A stretch of DNA of 64,000 bases from Actinomadura violacea (GCF_017573465.1 NZ_JAGEPF010000013.1:62001-126000), one strand, 5' to 3'; shown: positions 8,010 to 16,603, counted from the first letter of the stretch. Made by a program: numbers and translations. The notes: generated by a model not told the origin, from the letters alone.

Positions 8010-9674
8010 TCACGAACCGATGGTCTTCCAGAAGGCGCACTGGTGTTCCGCGCTGCGGTCGGTCCGGCCGATCGTGGTGGTCGCGAGTGATTGCACCCAA
8101 CCGTCGCCCTGGAAGGGCATCCAGCGGGGTCGCCCGCTGCCGTTGGGGTCTCCGGTGGCGGCGAACCGGGTCCAGTAACCGATCATGGTCGTGGAGAGCC
8201 GTTGCTGGGCAGGCGTCTGCGGGCCGGGGAGCTGCTCGTCGTTGAACAGGTACTGCAGTTCGGCTCCGTGGAACGCGCCGGTGGGGAAGTTGGGTTCGGG
8301 CAGGGTGCTGAACCACGGCGCCGTCTCGTCCGCGAACTCGTAGGAGTAGAGCGCGGTGTGCGCGGCGAGTGCGCGGTCCCGGTCCTGGGCGGTGCATCCC
8401 CAGGCCCAGTCGGTCACGACCGCGGACAGCGCCTCGCCTGCGGAGTGGAACTTGGCGACCGGATACCGGGCCAGGACTCGCCGCAGGTCGGCCGGGCTGA
8501 ACAGAGCGGCGAGCTGCTCGCGGTAGCCGTGCGGAGTGGTGACCTTTCCGGTGGCGGCCTCGATCGCCGCGGTGAACAGGCGGTGTTCGTCCCGAGTGGT
8601 TCCCTGCATGACAGGGACACGGTTGAAGCGACCGGTCGCGAAGGCGCGCTCCGGGCTGATTGGCAGGAAACCCCCACCGACGGTGGGACCCGACCCGACA
8701 CCGACGTCGGACAGCTTGGCCAGTTCGCTGACGGGCTTGGCGCGCAGGCAGGCCGCCGCGGTCGCCGGGTTGGTGCAGCCGACCTTGGCCGCCACCTCGA
8801 GACCGTTCTTCTGACGGACGGCGCGGGGCAGCGGGAACCAGGTCGGAGGCCCCGGCGACCACTTCTCACCGGTGCACTGCGCGCTCTGCACGATCGCCCG
8901 CTGGAACAGCCCCGCCGATGTCGGCGCGGCGAGCTGGGCGCAGACGCTGGTCCCGCCCGCGGACTCGCCGAAGATCGTGACGTTGCCGGGGTCGCCGCCG
9001 AACGCCGCGGCGTTACGCTGCACCCAGCGCAGTGCGGCCTGCTGGTCTTCGAGACCGAAGTTCCCGGACAGGTTCCGGGCCTTGCCGTGGTCGAGTGCCG
9101 GGTGGTCCAGGAATCCGAAGACTCCGAGCCGGTAGTTCGGGCTGACCACGATCACGTCGCCGCCGGCGGCCAGCCGCTGCGCGCCGTACAGGCTGCCGGC
9201 GCCGCTGAGGAACCCGTTGCCGTGGATCCACACCATCACCGGCAGTTTGCGTTTCCCGGCGGCGCGCGGCGTGGTGACGTTGAGGAACAAGCAGTCCTCT
9301 GTCGTGCTGGGCTCGTCGATCAGCCCGGCGGCCTGGGCGCAGCGGTTGCCGGGCTTGGTGGCGTCTCGCACTCCCCGCCACGGCTTGGCCCGTTGCGGCG
9401 AGGCCCAGCGCAGGTCGCCCACCGGTGGCGCGGCGTACGGAATCCCCTGGAACACCCTGGCAGTCGAATCGACCCTGCCGTGGACGGCGCCGGCATCGGT
9501 CCGGACCACGGTAGAGGCGGCAGGGCCGTTGCCGCCGCGGTCCGGTGACAGCGCGTCGGCCGCCCCTCCGCCGGCGATCGAGCTCGAGAGCAACGCCGCG
9601 GTCAGCAGCACCACCAGACTGCCGAGCCGTTTGGCGCGCCGGCCCGGCGCGCGGTGTCGATGCAGCGGTTCCAT
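8010..9674 (-). CDS. secreted type-B carboxylesterase/lipase
   Basis: A 554-residue alpha/beta hydrolase of the carboxylesterase family, cleaving carboxylic esters. The N-terminus has a basic region and hydrophobic core (LGSLVVLLTAALLSSSIAGG), a signal peptide. Family motifs are FQGIPYAAPPVGDLRW (75-90), EDCLFLNV (126-133), the oxyanion segment WIHGNGF (149-155) and the nucleophile elbow GESAGG (236-241, Ser238). Glu363 (TRDEH) and His469 (FHGAELQY) are the likely remaining triad members. The usual oxyanion HGGG reads HGNG here. It is divergent from a TetR regulator with an inverted repeat between them, so it is probably its target. Confidence 0.9.
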   Translation of the reverse strand: MEPLHRHRAPGRRAKRLGSLVVLLTAALLSSSIAGGGAADALSPDRGGNGPAASTVVRTDAGAVHGRVDSTARVFQGIPYAAPPVGDLRWASPQRAKPWRGVRDATKPGNRCAQAAGLIDEPSTTEDCLFLNVTTPRAAGKRKLPVMVWIHGNGFLSGAGSLYGAQRLAAGGDVIVVSPNYRLGVFGFLDHPALDHGKARNLSGNFGLEDQQAALRWVQRNAAAFGGDPGNVTIFGESAGGTSVCAQLAAPTSAGLFQRAIVQSAQCTGEKWSPGPPTWFPLPRAVRQKNGLEVAAKVGCTNPATAAACLRAKPVSELAKLSDVGVGSGPTVGGGFLPISPERAFATGRFNRVPVMQGTTRDEHRLFTAAIEAATGKVTTPHGYREQLAALFSPADLRRVLARYPVAKFHSAGEALSAVVTDWAWGCTAQDRDRALAAHTALYSYEFADETAPWFSTLPEPNFPTGAFHGAELQYLFNDEQLPGPQTPAQQRLSTTMIGYWTRFAATGDPNGSGRPRWMPFQGDGWVQSLATTTIGRTDRSAEHQCAFWKTIGS

Positions 9675-9711
9675 GTCGCACTCCCCCTGACGACCCTTAT
9701 TTGTGTGTGGG

Positions 9712-9731
9712 TCACACTAATCTAAGTGTGA
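9712..9731. promoter_or_regulatory. likely TetR operator
   Basis: Inverted repeat TCACACT-N6-AGTGTGA in the divergent region between the carboxylesterase and the TetR gene. Further GTGT/ACAC half-elements flank it (GTGT at 9705 and ACAC at 9737). Confidence 0.65.
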
Positions 9732-9799
9732 GGCATACACGAAGTCAAGGTAGAGTCGGCGGAACAGGGATCCCCAGGTCGAGCGGAGGAGGCCACCGG

Positions 9800-10546
9800 A
9801 TGCCGGCCACGGAGGACTCCGACCTGCCGCCGGGACTGGCCTTGGCGTGGGGCCTCCCCGCCAAGACGACCAAGCTCGGGCGCAAGCCGTCGCAGAGCAT
9901 CGAGCAGATCGTCGGCGCGGCCGTCGAACTGGCCGATGCGGACGGATTCGGCGCCTTGTCGATGCCCAAGATCGCCCAGCGGCTCGGGCTGACCGCCAAC
10001 GCGATCTACCGCTATGTGAGGTCCCGGGACGAGTTGCTGGTCCTGGTCGCCGAGGCCGCCTGGGGTCCGGCGCCCGACCTGGCGCCCGGGACGGAAGACT
10101 GGCGCGACGCGGCGAACGTGTGGACGCGGGCGATGATCGACCGGTGCGACGTCCACCCCTGGCTGTGCGATCTCCCCGTCCGCGGGGCCCCGGTGACGCC
10201 GAACCTGCTGGACTGGGCAGAGGCGATCCTGGAAGCGCTGACCGGCGCCGGGCTGACCCCCACCGAGGCCCTGGGGTGCGCGTTCGTGCTGGACGGCTAC
10301 GCGCGGCAGATCGGCGGCATACGTCGCGACCTGCGGTACAGCACCGCGACTCCGACGCAGTCGGACACCGTGACCAGGTTCCTCCTGCCCCGGCTGCGCG
10401 AACGCGGTCACTCGGTCCTGGCGTCCATGATGGACGGCGACGACTACACCGACGACGTCGTCGAGGATGACGTCGCCTTCGGGCTCGACCGGATCCTGGA
10501 CGGGATCGGCGTACTGGTCACGGCGAAACGCGCCGCGGAGTCTTAG
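9800..10546 (+). CDS. TetR/AcrR family regulator
   Basis: A 248-residue regulator. After a short tail, residues 30-75 form the TetR helix-turn-helix (IVGAAVELADADGFGALSMP, KIAQRLGLTANAIYRYVRSR). The C-terminal part, with WTRAMIDRCDVHPWL and a long acidic segment near the end, resembles the TetR_C subgroup that often controls efflux or hydrolase genes. The ATG at 9800 follows a GGAGGAGG ribosome site; a longer frame upstream has no such site and would cross the operator. The divergent carboxylesterase is the obvious target. The ligand is unknown. Confidence 0.88.
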   Translation: MPATEDSDLPPGLALAWGLPAKTTKLGRKPSQSIEQIVGAAVELADADGFGALSMPKIAQRLGLTANAIYRYVRSRDELLVLVAEAAWGPAPDLAPGTEDWRDAANVWTRAMIDRCDVHPWLCDLPVRGAPVTPNLLDWAEAILEALTGAGLTPTEALGCAFVLDGYARQIGGIRRDLRYSTATPTQSDTVTRFLLPRLRERGHSVLASMMDGDDYTDDVVEDDVAFGLDRILDGIGVLVTAKRAAES

Positions 10547-10637
10547 GCGGCCGGCGCGCGAGGTCGATGCCGACCACCTTGGCGACGTGACGGTCACACG
10601 TGACTGTGAGGGGACTCACGGCGAAGTGCTAGCTGAC

Positions 10638-10657
10638 GTGCTTGCAATAGCAAGCAC
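10638..10657. promoter_or_regulatory. palindromic operator upstream of XRE regulator gene
   Basis: Perfect 8-base arms GTGCTTGC / GCAAGCAC around AATA. It ends 19 bp before the ATG of the XRE-type regulator, placing it where autoregulation would occur. Confidence 0.7.
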
Positions 10658-10676
10658 TATGACGCAGGGTGGAGAC

Positions 10677-11084
10677 ATGGCAAGTTCGAAGGTCGGCTCG
10701 ATCGGGGAGTACATCCGGGAGCAGCGGACGCGGGCGAAGATCTCGCTGCGCCAGCTCGCGGACGTCTCGGGCATTTCCAACCCGTACCTGAGCCAGATCG
10801 AGCGCGGGCTGCGCAAGCCGAGCGCCGAGATTCTGCAGCAGATCGCCAAGGGGCTGCGGATCTCCGCCGAGGCGCTGTACGTGCAGGCCGGAATCCTGGA
10901 GGAGCGCGAGGCCGACACCGACGTGCAGGCCGCCGTCCGGGCCGACCTTCTCCTCACGGAGCGCCAGAAGCAGGTGCTGCTCGACATCTACGAGTCGTTC
11001 CGCAAGGAGAACGAAGCCACCGGAGTGTTCGGAGCCGCCGAACACGACGCCCCAGAGCAGGACGGAAAGGAAGAGGTCGGATGA
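10677..11084 (+). CDS. XRE-family helix-turn-helix regulator (Rv0474-like)
   Basis: A 135-residue DNA-binding protein. The Cro/C1-type HTH spans about residues 8-66 (IGEYIREQRTRAKISLRQLA, ISNPYLSQIERGLRKPSAEIL). The C-terminal helix ends in an acidic tail (HDAPEQDGKEEV). The ATG at 10677 has GGTGGAG just upstream; an alternative ATG lies at 10659. It overlaps the HbhA-like gene by ATGA. The order XRE, HbhA, DUF2516 is the same as Rv0474-Rv0475-Rv0476 of Mycobacterium tuberculosis, where Rv0474 has been reported as a copper-responsive regulator. The palindrome at 10638 is the likely binding site. Confidence 0.9.
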   Translation: MASSKVGSIGEYIREQRTRAKISLRQLADVSGISNPYLSQIERGLRKPSAEILQQIAKGLRISAEALYVQAGILEEREADTDVQAAVRADLLLTERQKQVLLDIYESFRKENEATGVFGAAEHDAPEQDGKEEVG

Positions 11085-11551
11085 CGCTGGCCAGCAGTCT
11101 CCGCGAGAACAAGGCCGTCTACGCCGTGGCCGGCGCCGGCGACCTCGCGGTCGAGAAGCTCCGCGAGGTCCCCGAGCAGGTGACGCGGTACCAGGACCGG
11201 GCCCGCGAGGCCGCGACCAAGGCGCAGGGCGAGGTCCGCGAGACCGTCGGGCGCTACCGCGGCGAGGTCCGCAGGACCGTGGACCGGTACCGCGGCGAGG
11301 TCGGCCGCGTCCAGGAGCGCGTCGACGCCAAGGACCTGCCCGGCGCGGCGGTCGCGTACGTGACCCACGTCGGCACCCTCACGGTCGGGTTCATCGACGA
11401 GCTCACCGAGCGCGGCAAGCGCGTCGTGCACCGCGAGGCCGCCGAGGCCGCCGCGATCGCCGAGGCGGACGCCAAGCCCGCGCCCAAGGCGCGCGCCGCG
11501 CAGCCGAAGAAGGCCGCGCAGGCCCGCACCACCAAGAAGAGCGGCGCCTGA
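11081..11551 (+). CDS. heparin-binding hemagglutinin (HbhA)-like protein
   Basis: A 156-residue, almost wholly helical protein. Residues 20-80 form a charged coiled coil with an internal repeat (RYRGEV at two places, 12 residues apart). The last 30 residues are a Lys/Ala/Pro-rich tail (AKPAPKARAAQPKKAAQA). This plan matches mycobacterial HbhA, whose lysine-rich tail binds heparan sulfate and whose coil oligomerises. In a non-pathogen a role in envelope or lipid association is more likely than host adhesion. No signal peptide is visible, as in HbhA. It is translationally coupled to the XRE gene and followed by a strong terminator. Confidence 0.8.
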   Translation: MTLASSLRENKAVYAVAGAGDLAVEKLREVPEQVTRYQDRAREAATKAQGEVRETVGRYRGEVRRTVDRYRGEVGRVQERVDAKDLPGAAVAYVTHVGTLTVGFIDELTERGKRVVHREAAEAAAIAEADAKPAPKARAAQPKKAAQARTTKKSGA

Positions 11552-11576
11552 GGCGCACCCGCCTGAGCAGCGGTTT

Positions 11577-11610
11577 CAGGGCCCGTCCGGGAACACCCGG
11601 GCGGGCCCTG
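11577..11610 (+). terminator. hairpin terminator after HbhA-like gene
   Basis: Fifteen-base arms (11577-11591 and 11596-11610) with one G-U type mismatch and a four-base loop AACA, followed by a T-containing stretch. Confidence 0.85.
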
Positions 11611-11788
11611 ACGTCTTTGTCTGTGAACGGGACGCGGCCCCTCGGCCCGCGGGCCCGGCCGCGGGCGCGCGGATCCGGCCCGTCCACCGCGGTTCCGGGC
11701 CCGGGCTGGACGGGCCGCATAGGGTTGGGACGCAAGTGTGCGCGACGCGAGGGTCGCCGTCCGAGACGAGCGGGAGTGCTGATCACCG

Positions 11789-12154
11789 ATGGCGGACTTC
11801 AGTGTGCTGGACTACTTCTTCTGGCTGCTGCTGATCATCGCGTTCGTGATGGAGGCCTGGGCGCTGATCGACGCGCTGACCGTGCCGCAGGGCGCGTACG
11901 CGGCGGCGAGCAAGCAGAGCAAGAAGCTGTGGATGATCATCCTGATCGTCGCGGCGGTCGTCGGCGGCGCGTACGCGGCCGTGCCGTACGCGCTCGGCGT
12001 GCACCCGATCGCGCTGCTGCTGAACATCCTGCCGGTCGCGGCGTTCATCGCGGGCGCCGTCTACCTGGCCGACGTGCGGCCGGCCGTCGCCCCGTTCAAG
12101 AAGCGCGGCGGCGGGCGCGGCAAGACCAACATGGGCCCGTACGGCCCCTGGTGA
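11789..12154 (+). CDS. DUF2516 family membrane protein (Rv0476-like)
   Basis: A 121-residue protein with three hydrophobic segments (about 7-27, 48-68 and 75-93) and a basic C-terminus (FKKRGGGRGKTNMGPYGPW). It matches the DUF2516 family in length and layout, and it lies downstream of the XRE-HbhA pair as in mycobacteria. A terminator separates it from hbhA, so it probably has its own promoter in the 11611-11788 interval. Function is unknown. Confidence 0.8.
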   Translation: MADFSVLDYFFWLLLIIAFVMEAWALIDALTVPQGAYAAASKQSKKLWMIILIVAAVVGGAYAAVPYALGVHPIALLLNILPVAAFIAGAVYLADVRPAVAPFKKRGGGRGKTNMGPYGPW

Positions 12155-12180
12155 GCGGCCCGCGGTCCTAGGGTGATCGC

Positions 12181-12915
12181 ATGAGTGCGGAGACCCTCGG
12201 CCGGACGACCCGGCTGGAACTGGACGATCAGGCGCTGCGCGAGTGGGAGGCCGTCGTCCTCGCCGCGGACCCGGACGGGATCGTCCTGGACCGGTCGGCG
12301 TTCTACCCGGGCGGCGGCGGGCAGCCGCCGGACCACGGCGTCCTGCTGTGGCAGGGCGTGCAGACGCGGATCGCGGGCGTCCGCAAGGGCGATGACCTGG
12401 TGCTGGTCCCGGCGGAGGGCGATCCCGTCCCGCCGGTCGGCACGGTGGTACGCGGGGCGGTCGAGAACGAGCGCCGCACCGCGCTGATGCGCACGCATTC
12501 CGGACTGCACCTGCTGTGCGGGGTGGTGTTCCGCGACTACGGCTGCCTCGTGACGGGCGGCAACATGGAGCCGCTGACCGCGCGGATGGACTTCGATCTG
12601 CGCGAGGTGCCGCCGGGGTTCAAGCAGGCCGTCGAGGACGCCTGCAACGAGGAGGTCGAGGCGGACCGGCGCATCGACGTCCGGACGCTGCCGCGCGACG
12701 AGGCGTTCGCGATCCCCGACATCATCCGGACGGCGACGAACCTGGTGCCGGCGGAGGTGCGGGACGTGCGGATCGTCGACATCGTCGGGCTCGACACGCA
12801 GGCGGACGGCGGCACGCACGTCGGCTCGACCCGGCAGATCGGCCGGATCACGGTGGCGAAGGTGGAGAACAAGGGGCGCGGCTTCCGCCGCCTCCGCATC
12901 AAGATCGGCGACTGA
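12181..12915 (+). CDS. AlaX-type alanyl-tRNA editing protein
   Basis: A 244-residue free-standing homologue of the alanyl-tRNA synthetase editing domain. It is expected to hydrolyse Ser-tRNA(Ala) or Gly-tRNA(Ala) in the cytoplasm. Motifs are FYPGGGGQPPDHG (41-53), the zinc-binding HSGLH (His106, His110), GGNMEPL (126-132), and GGTHVGSTRQIG (210-221) with His213. The position where alanyl-tRNA synthetase has a cysteine ligand reads Asp209 here, as in a known subset of AlaX proteins. It starts 26 bp after the DUF2516 stop and may share its transcript. Confidence 0.87.
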   Translation: MSAETLGRTTRLELDDQALREWEAVVLAADPDGIVLDRSAFYPGGGGQPPDHGVLLWQGVQTRIAGVRKGDDLVLVPAEGDPVPPVGTVVRGAVENERRTALMRTHSGLHLLCGVVFRDYGCLVTGGNMEPLTARMDFDLREVPPGFKQAVEDACNEEVEADRRIDVRTLPRDEAFAIPDIIRTATNLVPAEVRDVRIVDIVGLDTQADGGTHVGSTRQIGRITVAKVENKGRGFRRLRIKIGD

Positions 12916-12943
12916 CCCCCTGCCGGACGGCGGGGAAGCGGGC

Positions 12944-12981
12944 CGGGCACCGGGAGCGGGCGCCTCCGCCCCCGGTGCCCG
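12944..12981. terminator. hairpin between convergent AlaX and TetR genes
   Basis: Perfect 11-base arms (CGGGCACCGGG at 12944-12954, complement at 12971-12981). The 16-base loop can itself form a short GCGG/CCGC stem. It can serve both converging genes. Confidence 0.75.
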
Positions 12982-12986
12982 ACGTT

Positions 12987-13622
12987 CTAGGGGGACGGTT
13001 CGTCCCAGGGGCGGTTCAGCTCGTCGACGGAGCCGAGGCCGTTCTCGACGATGCCGACGGCGCGGTCCAGGGCGGTGCGCATGGACAGCGGGTCCCAGCC
13101 GTGGCGGCGGCAGTGCACCACGACGGCCTGCATCCCGCCGACGGCGACGCCCGCCGCGGCGACGGCGTCGATCTCGTCTATGCCGGGGCACAGGTCGCGT
13201 AGCAGCCCCTCGATCTTCTCCTGGGTGTCGGTGAGGCGCTGCAGCGCGCGCGCCTGCAGGCCGGGGCGTTCCAGGATCAGCGAGATCTGGACGGCGCCGT
13301 ACTCGCCGTGCTCGCTGACGATCGCCTCCAGGACGTCGACGACGCCGCGCCGGATCGTCTGCAGCGGGGACTCGCCGCGGACGGGGGCGGCCAGCCGTTC
13401 GGCGACCTCGGCGAGCCGGTCGTCGACCTCGGCGAAGACGACGTCCTCCTTGCTCGGGAAGTAGCCGAAGAAGGTGCGGGGGGCGACGTCGGCGGCGGCG
13501 GCGATGTCGGCGATCGTCGTCTCCTCGTAGCCGCGCTCGGCGAACAGCCGCAGCGCGGCGGACGCGATGGCGTGCCGGGTGCGGCGCTTCTTGCGCTCGC
13601 GCAGTCCGGTCCGCTCGTCCAT
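12987..13622 (-). CDS. TetR-family regulator of the adjacent MmpL pump
   Basis: A 211-residue regulator. The HTH lies at about 12-58 (RHAIASAALRLFAERGYEET, IADIAAAADVAPRTFFGYFP), with the FFGYFPSKED signature common in TetR proteins. The ATG at 13622 starts just before the conserved domain. An in-frame start at 13655 would run into the operator and is rejected. It is divergent from the MmpL gene, and a cluster of four TGCA elements lies between them, so it very likely represses that pump. The C-terminal ligand pocket is not assignable. Confidence 0.9.
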   Translation of the reverse strand: MDERTGLRERKKRRTRHAIASAALRLFAERGYEETTIADIAAAADVAPRTFFGYFPSKEDVVFAEVDDRLAEVAERLAAPVRGESPLQTIRRGVVDVLEAIVSEHGEYGAVQISLILERPGLQARALQRLTDTQEKIEGLLRDLCPGIDEIDAVAAAGVAVGGMQAVVVHCRRHGWDPLSMRTALDRAVGIVENGLGSVDELNRPWDEPSP

Positions 13623-13642
13623 GTGACGGACGTTACCACGAC

Positions 13643-13671
13643 TGCAAAGTTGCATCTATTGCAAATATGCA
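13643..13671. promoter_or_regulatory. operator cluster of four TGCA elements
   Basis: TGCA occurs at 13643, 13651, 13660 and 13668 (spacing 8, 9, 8). They form overlapping inverted repeats such as TTGCA-N5-TGCAA (13650-13664). It lies between the divergent TetR and MmpL genes. Confidence 0.75.
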
Positions 13672-13694
13672 CGCAGACGTGCTGTTCTGCGAGC

Positions 13695-15998
13695 ATGGCC
13701 GGATTCCTGGACGCTCTGGGGCGTTTCTGCGTGCGCCGGCGGCGCACCGTCTTCGAGCTCTGGTTCGCGCTGATGCTCGGCGCCGGCGTCCTCGGCCTCG
13801 TCCACGGCGGCATGTTCGTCCAGCAGAGCAGCCTGCCCGGGACGGAGACCCAGCAGGCGATCGACACCCTCGCGCGGGACTTCCCGTCGCAGACCGGGCC
13901 GACCGCGACCGTCGTGTTCGCGCAGACGCCGGAGGCGAGCCCGGCGGACTGGCGGGTCGCCCTCACCATCGGGCAGTCGATCGAGGACATCGGCAAGCTC
14001 GACCGGGTCGCGTTCGTCCAGAACCCGTACGTGCAGGGCATGGGCGGGCTGAAGGACGACAAGGCCGTCGTCGTGCAGCTCAACTTCAAGGGCACGATGA
14101 GCGAGCTGACCGCCGCCGACCTCGACGACCTCCGCCAGGCCGTCGACCCGGCCCGGATGACGGGGCTGGACGTGAAGTTCGGCGGCATCGCCGCGATGCT
14201 GCTCAACCAGCCGAAGACCGGGCCGCAGGAGGGCGCCGGGCTGTTCCTGGCCATGCTGGTGCTGCTGCTCGCGTTCGGGTCGGTGCTCGCCGCCGGCGTC
14301 CCGATCGTCGTGTCGCTGTGCGGGCTCGCCGTCGCCTACTCGCTGATCCACTTCTCCGCGTCGCTGTTCCAGGTCGCACCGACCGCGCCGGAGGTCGCGG
14401 CGATGCTCGGCATCGGCGCCGGCATCGACTACGCCCTGTTCATCGTCACCCGGTACCGGCAGCAGCTCGCCGAGGGCGACGACACCGAGACGGCCGTCGG
14501 GCGCGCGATGGCCCATTCCGGCCACGCCGTCGTGTTCGCCGGCGGGACGGTCGTGTTCGCGATCTGCGGGCTGTTCCTGTCCGGCGTCGCGTTCATCGGC
14601 CGGATCGGGCTCGCCACCGCGCTCGCCGTGGCGATCATGGTGGCGGCCTCGCTGACGCTGCTGCCCGCCGTGCTCGGCGCGCTCGGCCCGCGCATCGACC
14701 GGTACCGGCTGCCGCGCGTCCGCCCGGACCGCTCGTCCGCCCGCTGGACGGCCTGGGGCCGGCACGTCGACCGGCACGCCTGGCCGTACGCGATCGTCGC
14801 GACGCTGGTGCTGCTCGCCCTCGCCGTCCCGACGCTCAGCCTGCGGTTCGGCGTGATGGCCGACAGCATGTCGTCGAAGAAGATGGAGGCGCGGCAGGCC
14901 TACGACATCGTCGCGCGGGAGTTCGGCGCCGGGCACTACAGCCCGTTCGTCGTCGTCGCGGAGGCGCCCGGCCCGGAGCGGACCGTGAAGCGCAAGGCGC
15001 CGGTCGTGAAGGGACCCGAGGGGCTCGGCGGCCTCACCGGCCCGCCCGCCGAACCGGCCGCGCCCGCCGCGCCCGCGGTGAAGGGCGCCCCCGACCTGTC
15101 CAAGAAGCCCGACAAGCAGGCCACGCTGATCGCGCAGGAGCTCAAGCAGCGGATCTCCGAGGTGCCGGGCGTCGTGTCCGTCGGCGAGCCCGTCGTCACC
15201 GGCACCACCGCGACGCTGCTGGTCATCCCGCGCGACGCCCCGCACGAGCGGTCGACCACCGACCTCGTCCACCGGCTCCGCGACACCGCGATCCCCGCCG
15301 TCCGGGACGCGCACCCCGGCGCGAAGGTCTACCTCGGCGGCGAGAACCCCGCGATCATCGACCTCGCCGACACCGTCGGGTCGCGGATGAGGACCGTGGT
15401 CATCGCCGTCGTCGGCGTCGCGCTGCTGCTGCTGGTCATCGCGTTCCGCTCGATCGTCGTGCCGATCAAGGCCGCGCTGATGAACCTGCTGTCGATCGGC
15501 GCCTCGTTCGGCGTCGTCACCGCCGTGTTCCAGTGGGGCTGGGGCGTGCACCTGCTCGGCGTCGACCAGGCCATCCCGATCATGTCGTTCGTGCCGCTGT
15601 TCATGTTCGCGCTGATCTTCGGGCTGTCCATGGACTACGAGGTCTTCCTGCTGTCGCGGATCAAGGAGGAGTACGAGCGGTCCGGCGACCCGCACGAGAG
15701 CGTGGTGATCGGCATCGGCGCCACCGCCCGGCTGATCACCTCCGCCGCGCTCATCATGATCTTCGTGTTCGCCGGGTTCGTCCCGCAGCCGGACCCGACC
15801 GTGAAGATGATGGCGCTCGGCCTCGCCATCGCGGTCGCCGTGGACGCGACGGTCGTCCGGCTCGTGCTGGTGCCCGCGCTGATGAGCCTGCTCGGCCACT
15901 CCAACTGGTGGTGGCCCGGCCGGGGCCGGCCCGTCCCGCCGCCCCCGCCGTCCCCGGCGCCTATCGCCGAGCAGCTCGAACTCGAACCGATCCCCTGA
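13695..15998 (+). CDS. MmpL/RND-family membrane exporter
   Basis: A 767-residue MMPL protein with two repeats of one plus five membrane helices. The first span is near residues 17-36. A large external loop follows (about 37-180), then a helix cluster at about 180-370 containing GIGAGIDYALFIVTRYR. The second external loop includes an unusual Pro/Ala-rich insert (about 440-475), and the second helix cluster has FGLSMDYEVFLLSRI. The two paired Asp/Tyr motifs are those used for proton relay and lipid transport in the family. The C-terminal tail is short and Pro-rich. It is divergent from its probable TetR repressor. Substrate (lipid or drug) unknown. Confidence 0.92.
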   Translation: MAGFLDALGRFCVRRRRTVFELWFALMLGAGVLGLVHGGMFVQQSSLPGTETQQAIDTLARDFPSQTGPTATVVFAQTPEASPADWRVALTIGQSIEDIGKLDRVAFVQNPYVQGMGGLKDDKAVVVQLNFKGTMSELTAADLDDLRQAVDPARMTGLDVKFGGIAAMLLNQPKTGPQEGAGLFLAMLVLLLAFGSVLAAGVPIVVSLCGLAVAYSLIHFSASLFQVAPTAPEVAAMLGIGAGIDYALFIVTRYRQQLAEGDDTETAVGRAMAHSGHAVVFAGGTVVFAICGLFLSGVAFIGRIGLATALAVAIMVAASLTLLPAVLGALGPRIDRYRLPRVRPDRSSARWTAWGRHVDRHAWPYAIVATLVLLALAVPTLSLRFGVMADSMSSKKMEARQAYDIVAREFGAGHYSPFVVVAEAPGPERTVKRKAPVVKGPEGLGGLTGPPAEPAAPAAPAVKGAPDLSKKPDKQATLIAQELKQRISEVPGVVSVGEPVVTGTTATLLVIPRDAPHERSTTDLVHRLRDTAIPAVRDAHPGAKVYLGGENPAIIDLADTVGSRMRTVVIAVVGVALLLLVIAFRSIVVPIKAALMNLLSIGASFGVVTAVFQWGWGVHLLGVDQAIPIMSFVPLFMFALIFGLSMDYEVFLLSRIKEEYERSGDPHESVVIGIGATARLITSAALIMIFVFAGFVPQPDPTVKMMALGLAIAVAVDATVVRLVLVPALMSLLGHSNWWWPGRGRPVPPPPPSPAPIAEQLELEPIP

Positions 15999-16028
15999 CC
16001 GGCGCCCGTCCCATCGTGATCGGTAAGG

Positions 16029-16034
16029 GATAAT
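16029..16034 (+). promoter_or_regulatory. -10 element giving a probable leaderless mRNA
   Basis: GATAAT ends seven bases before the ATG at 16041, so transcription would begin at the start codon itself. No Shine-Dalgarno sequence is present. I cannot define a clear -35 element. Confidence 0.5.
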
Positions 16035-16040
16035 GGGCGC

Positions 16041-16508
16041 ATGACCGGGCAAGACGACCTGCTGTTCTCCATCCCCGAGTCCGGCTGGTGGAAGATCGCG
16101 GTCGCCGCGACGGCGTTCTTCCTTCTGACCATGCGCGCGCTGCCGTTCGGGCTGAAGATCCCCGCCGACGTGCGCGCCGAATGGGCCGAGCAGGGGCGGC
16201 GCCGCAAGTGGGCGTTCTACCTGCTGACCCCGCTGTTCGCCGCGGGTGTGCTGTCGATGAACCTGCTGCGCTCGGGCCCCGCGTCGCCGGTGCTGTTCCT
16301 CTACAGCGTCGCGTTCGCCGCCATCCCCCTCGCCGTCTTCCCCGTCCGCGGCCGCATGCTCCGGGCGTACCTCGCCCAGCGCGGCGCCCCGGACGTCCCG
16401 GAGAAGACCGACTGGCCCGCGGTGGCCTGGATCGTCGCCGTCCTGTCCGTGGTGCTCCTCGGCGCCGTCATCGCCCTGATGTCCTCCCCCTTCGGCCCGC
16501 CCTCCTGA
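16041..16508 (+). CDS. four-helix membrane protein of unknown function
   Basis: A 155-residue protein with four hydrophobic segments (about 18-36, 57-75, 82-100 and 125-147) joined by short Arg-rich loops (EWAEQGRRRKWAFYLL, FPVRGRMLRAYLAQRG). No catalytic motif is visible and I do not recognise the family. The first residues (MTGQDDLLFSIPESGWWKI) are amphipathic. The gene lies 42 bp after mmpL with its own -10 element directly at the start codon. Confidence 0.7.
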   Translation: MTGQDDLLFSIPESGWWKIAVAATAFFLLTMRALPFGLKIPADVRAEWAEQGRRRKWAFYLLTPLFAAGVLSMNLLRSGPASPVLFLYSVAFAAIPLAVFPVRGRMLRAYLAQRGAPDVPEKTDWPAVAWIVAVLSVVLLGAVIALMSSPFGPPS

Positions 16509-16603
16509 CGCCCGGACGGTGCGTCCCGCGCCGCGATGAGTTCCGCCGCGTCCGCCGGTCCACCTCTTCAGGCGACCACCGACGACCGTCAGGAGCAGCG
16601 AAG

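Noticed and set aside
11081..11551. Histone-like DNA-binding protein because of the Lys/Ala tail
   Set aside because: The tail resembles HU/H1-type tails, but the coiled-coil body and the XRE/DUF2516 synteny match HbhA rather than HupB.
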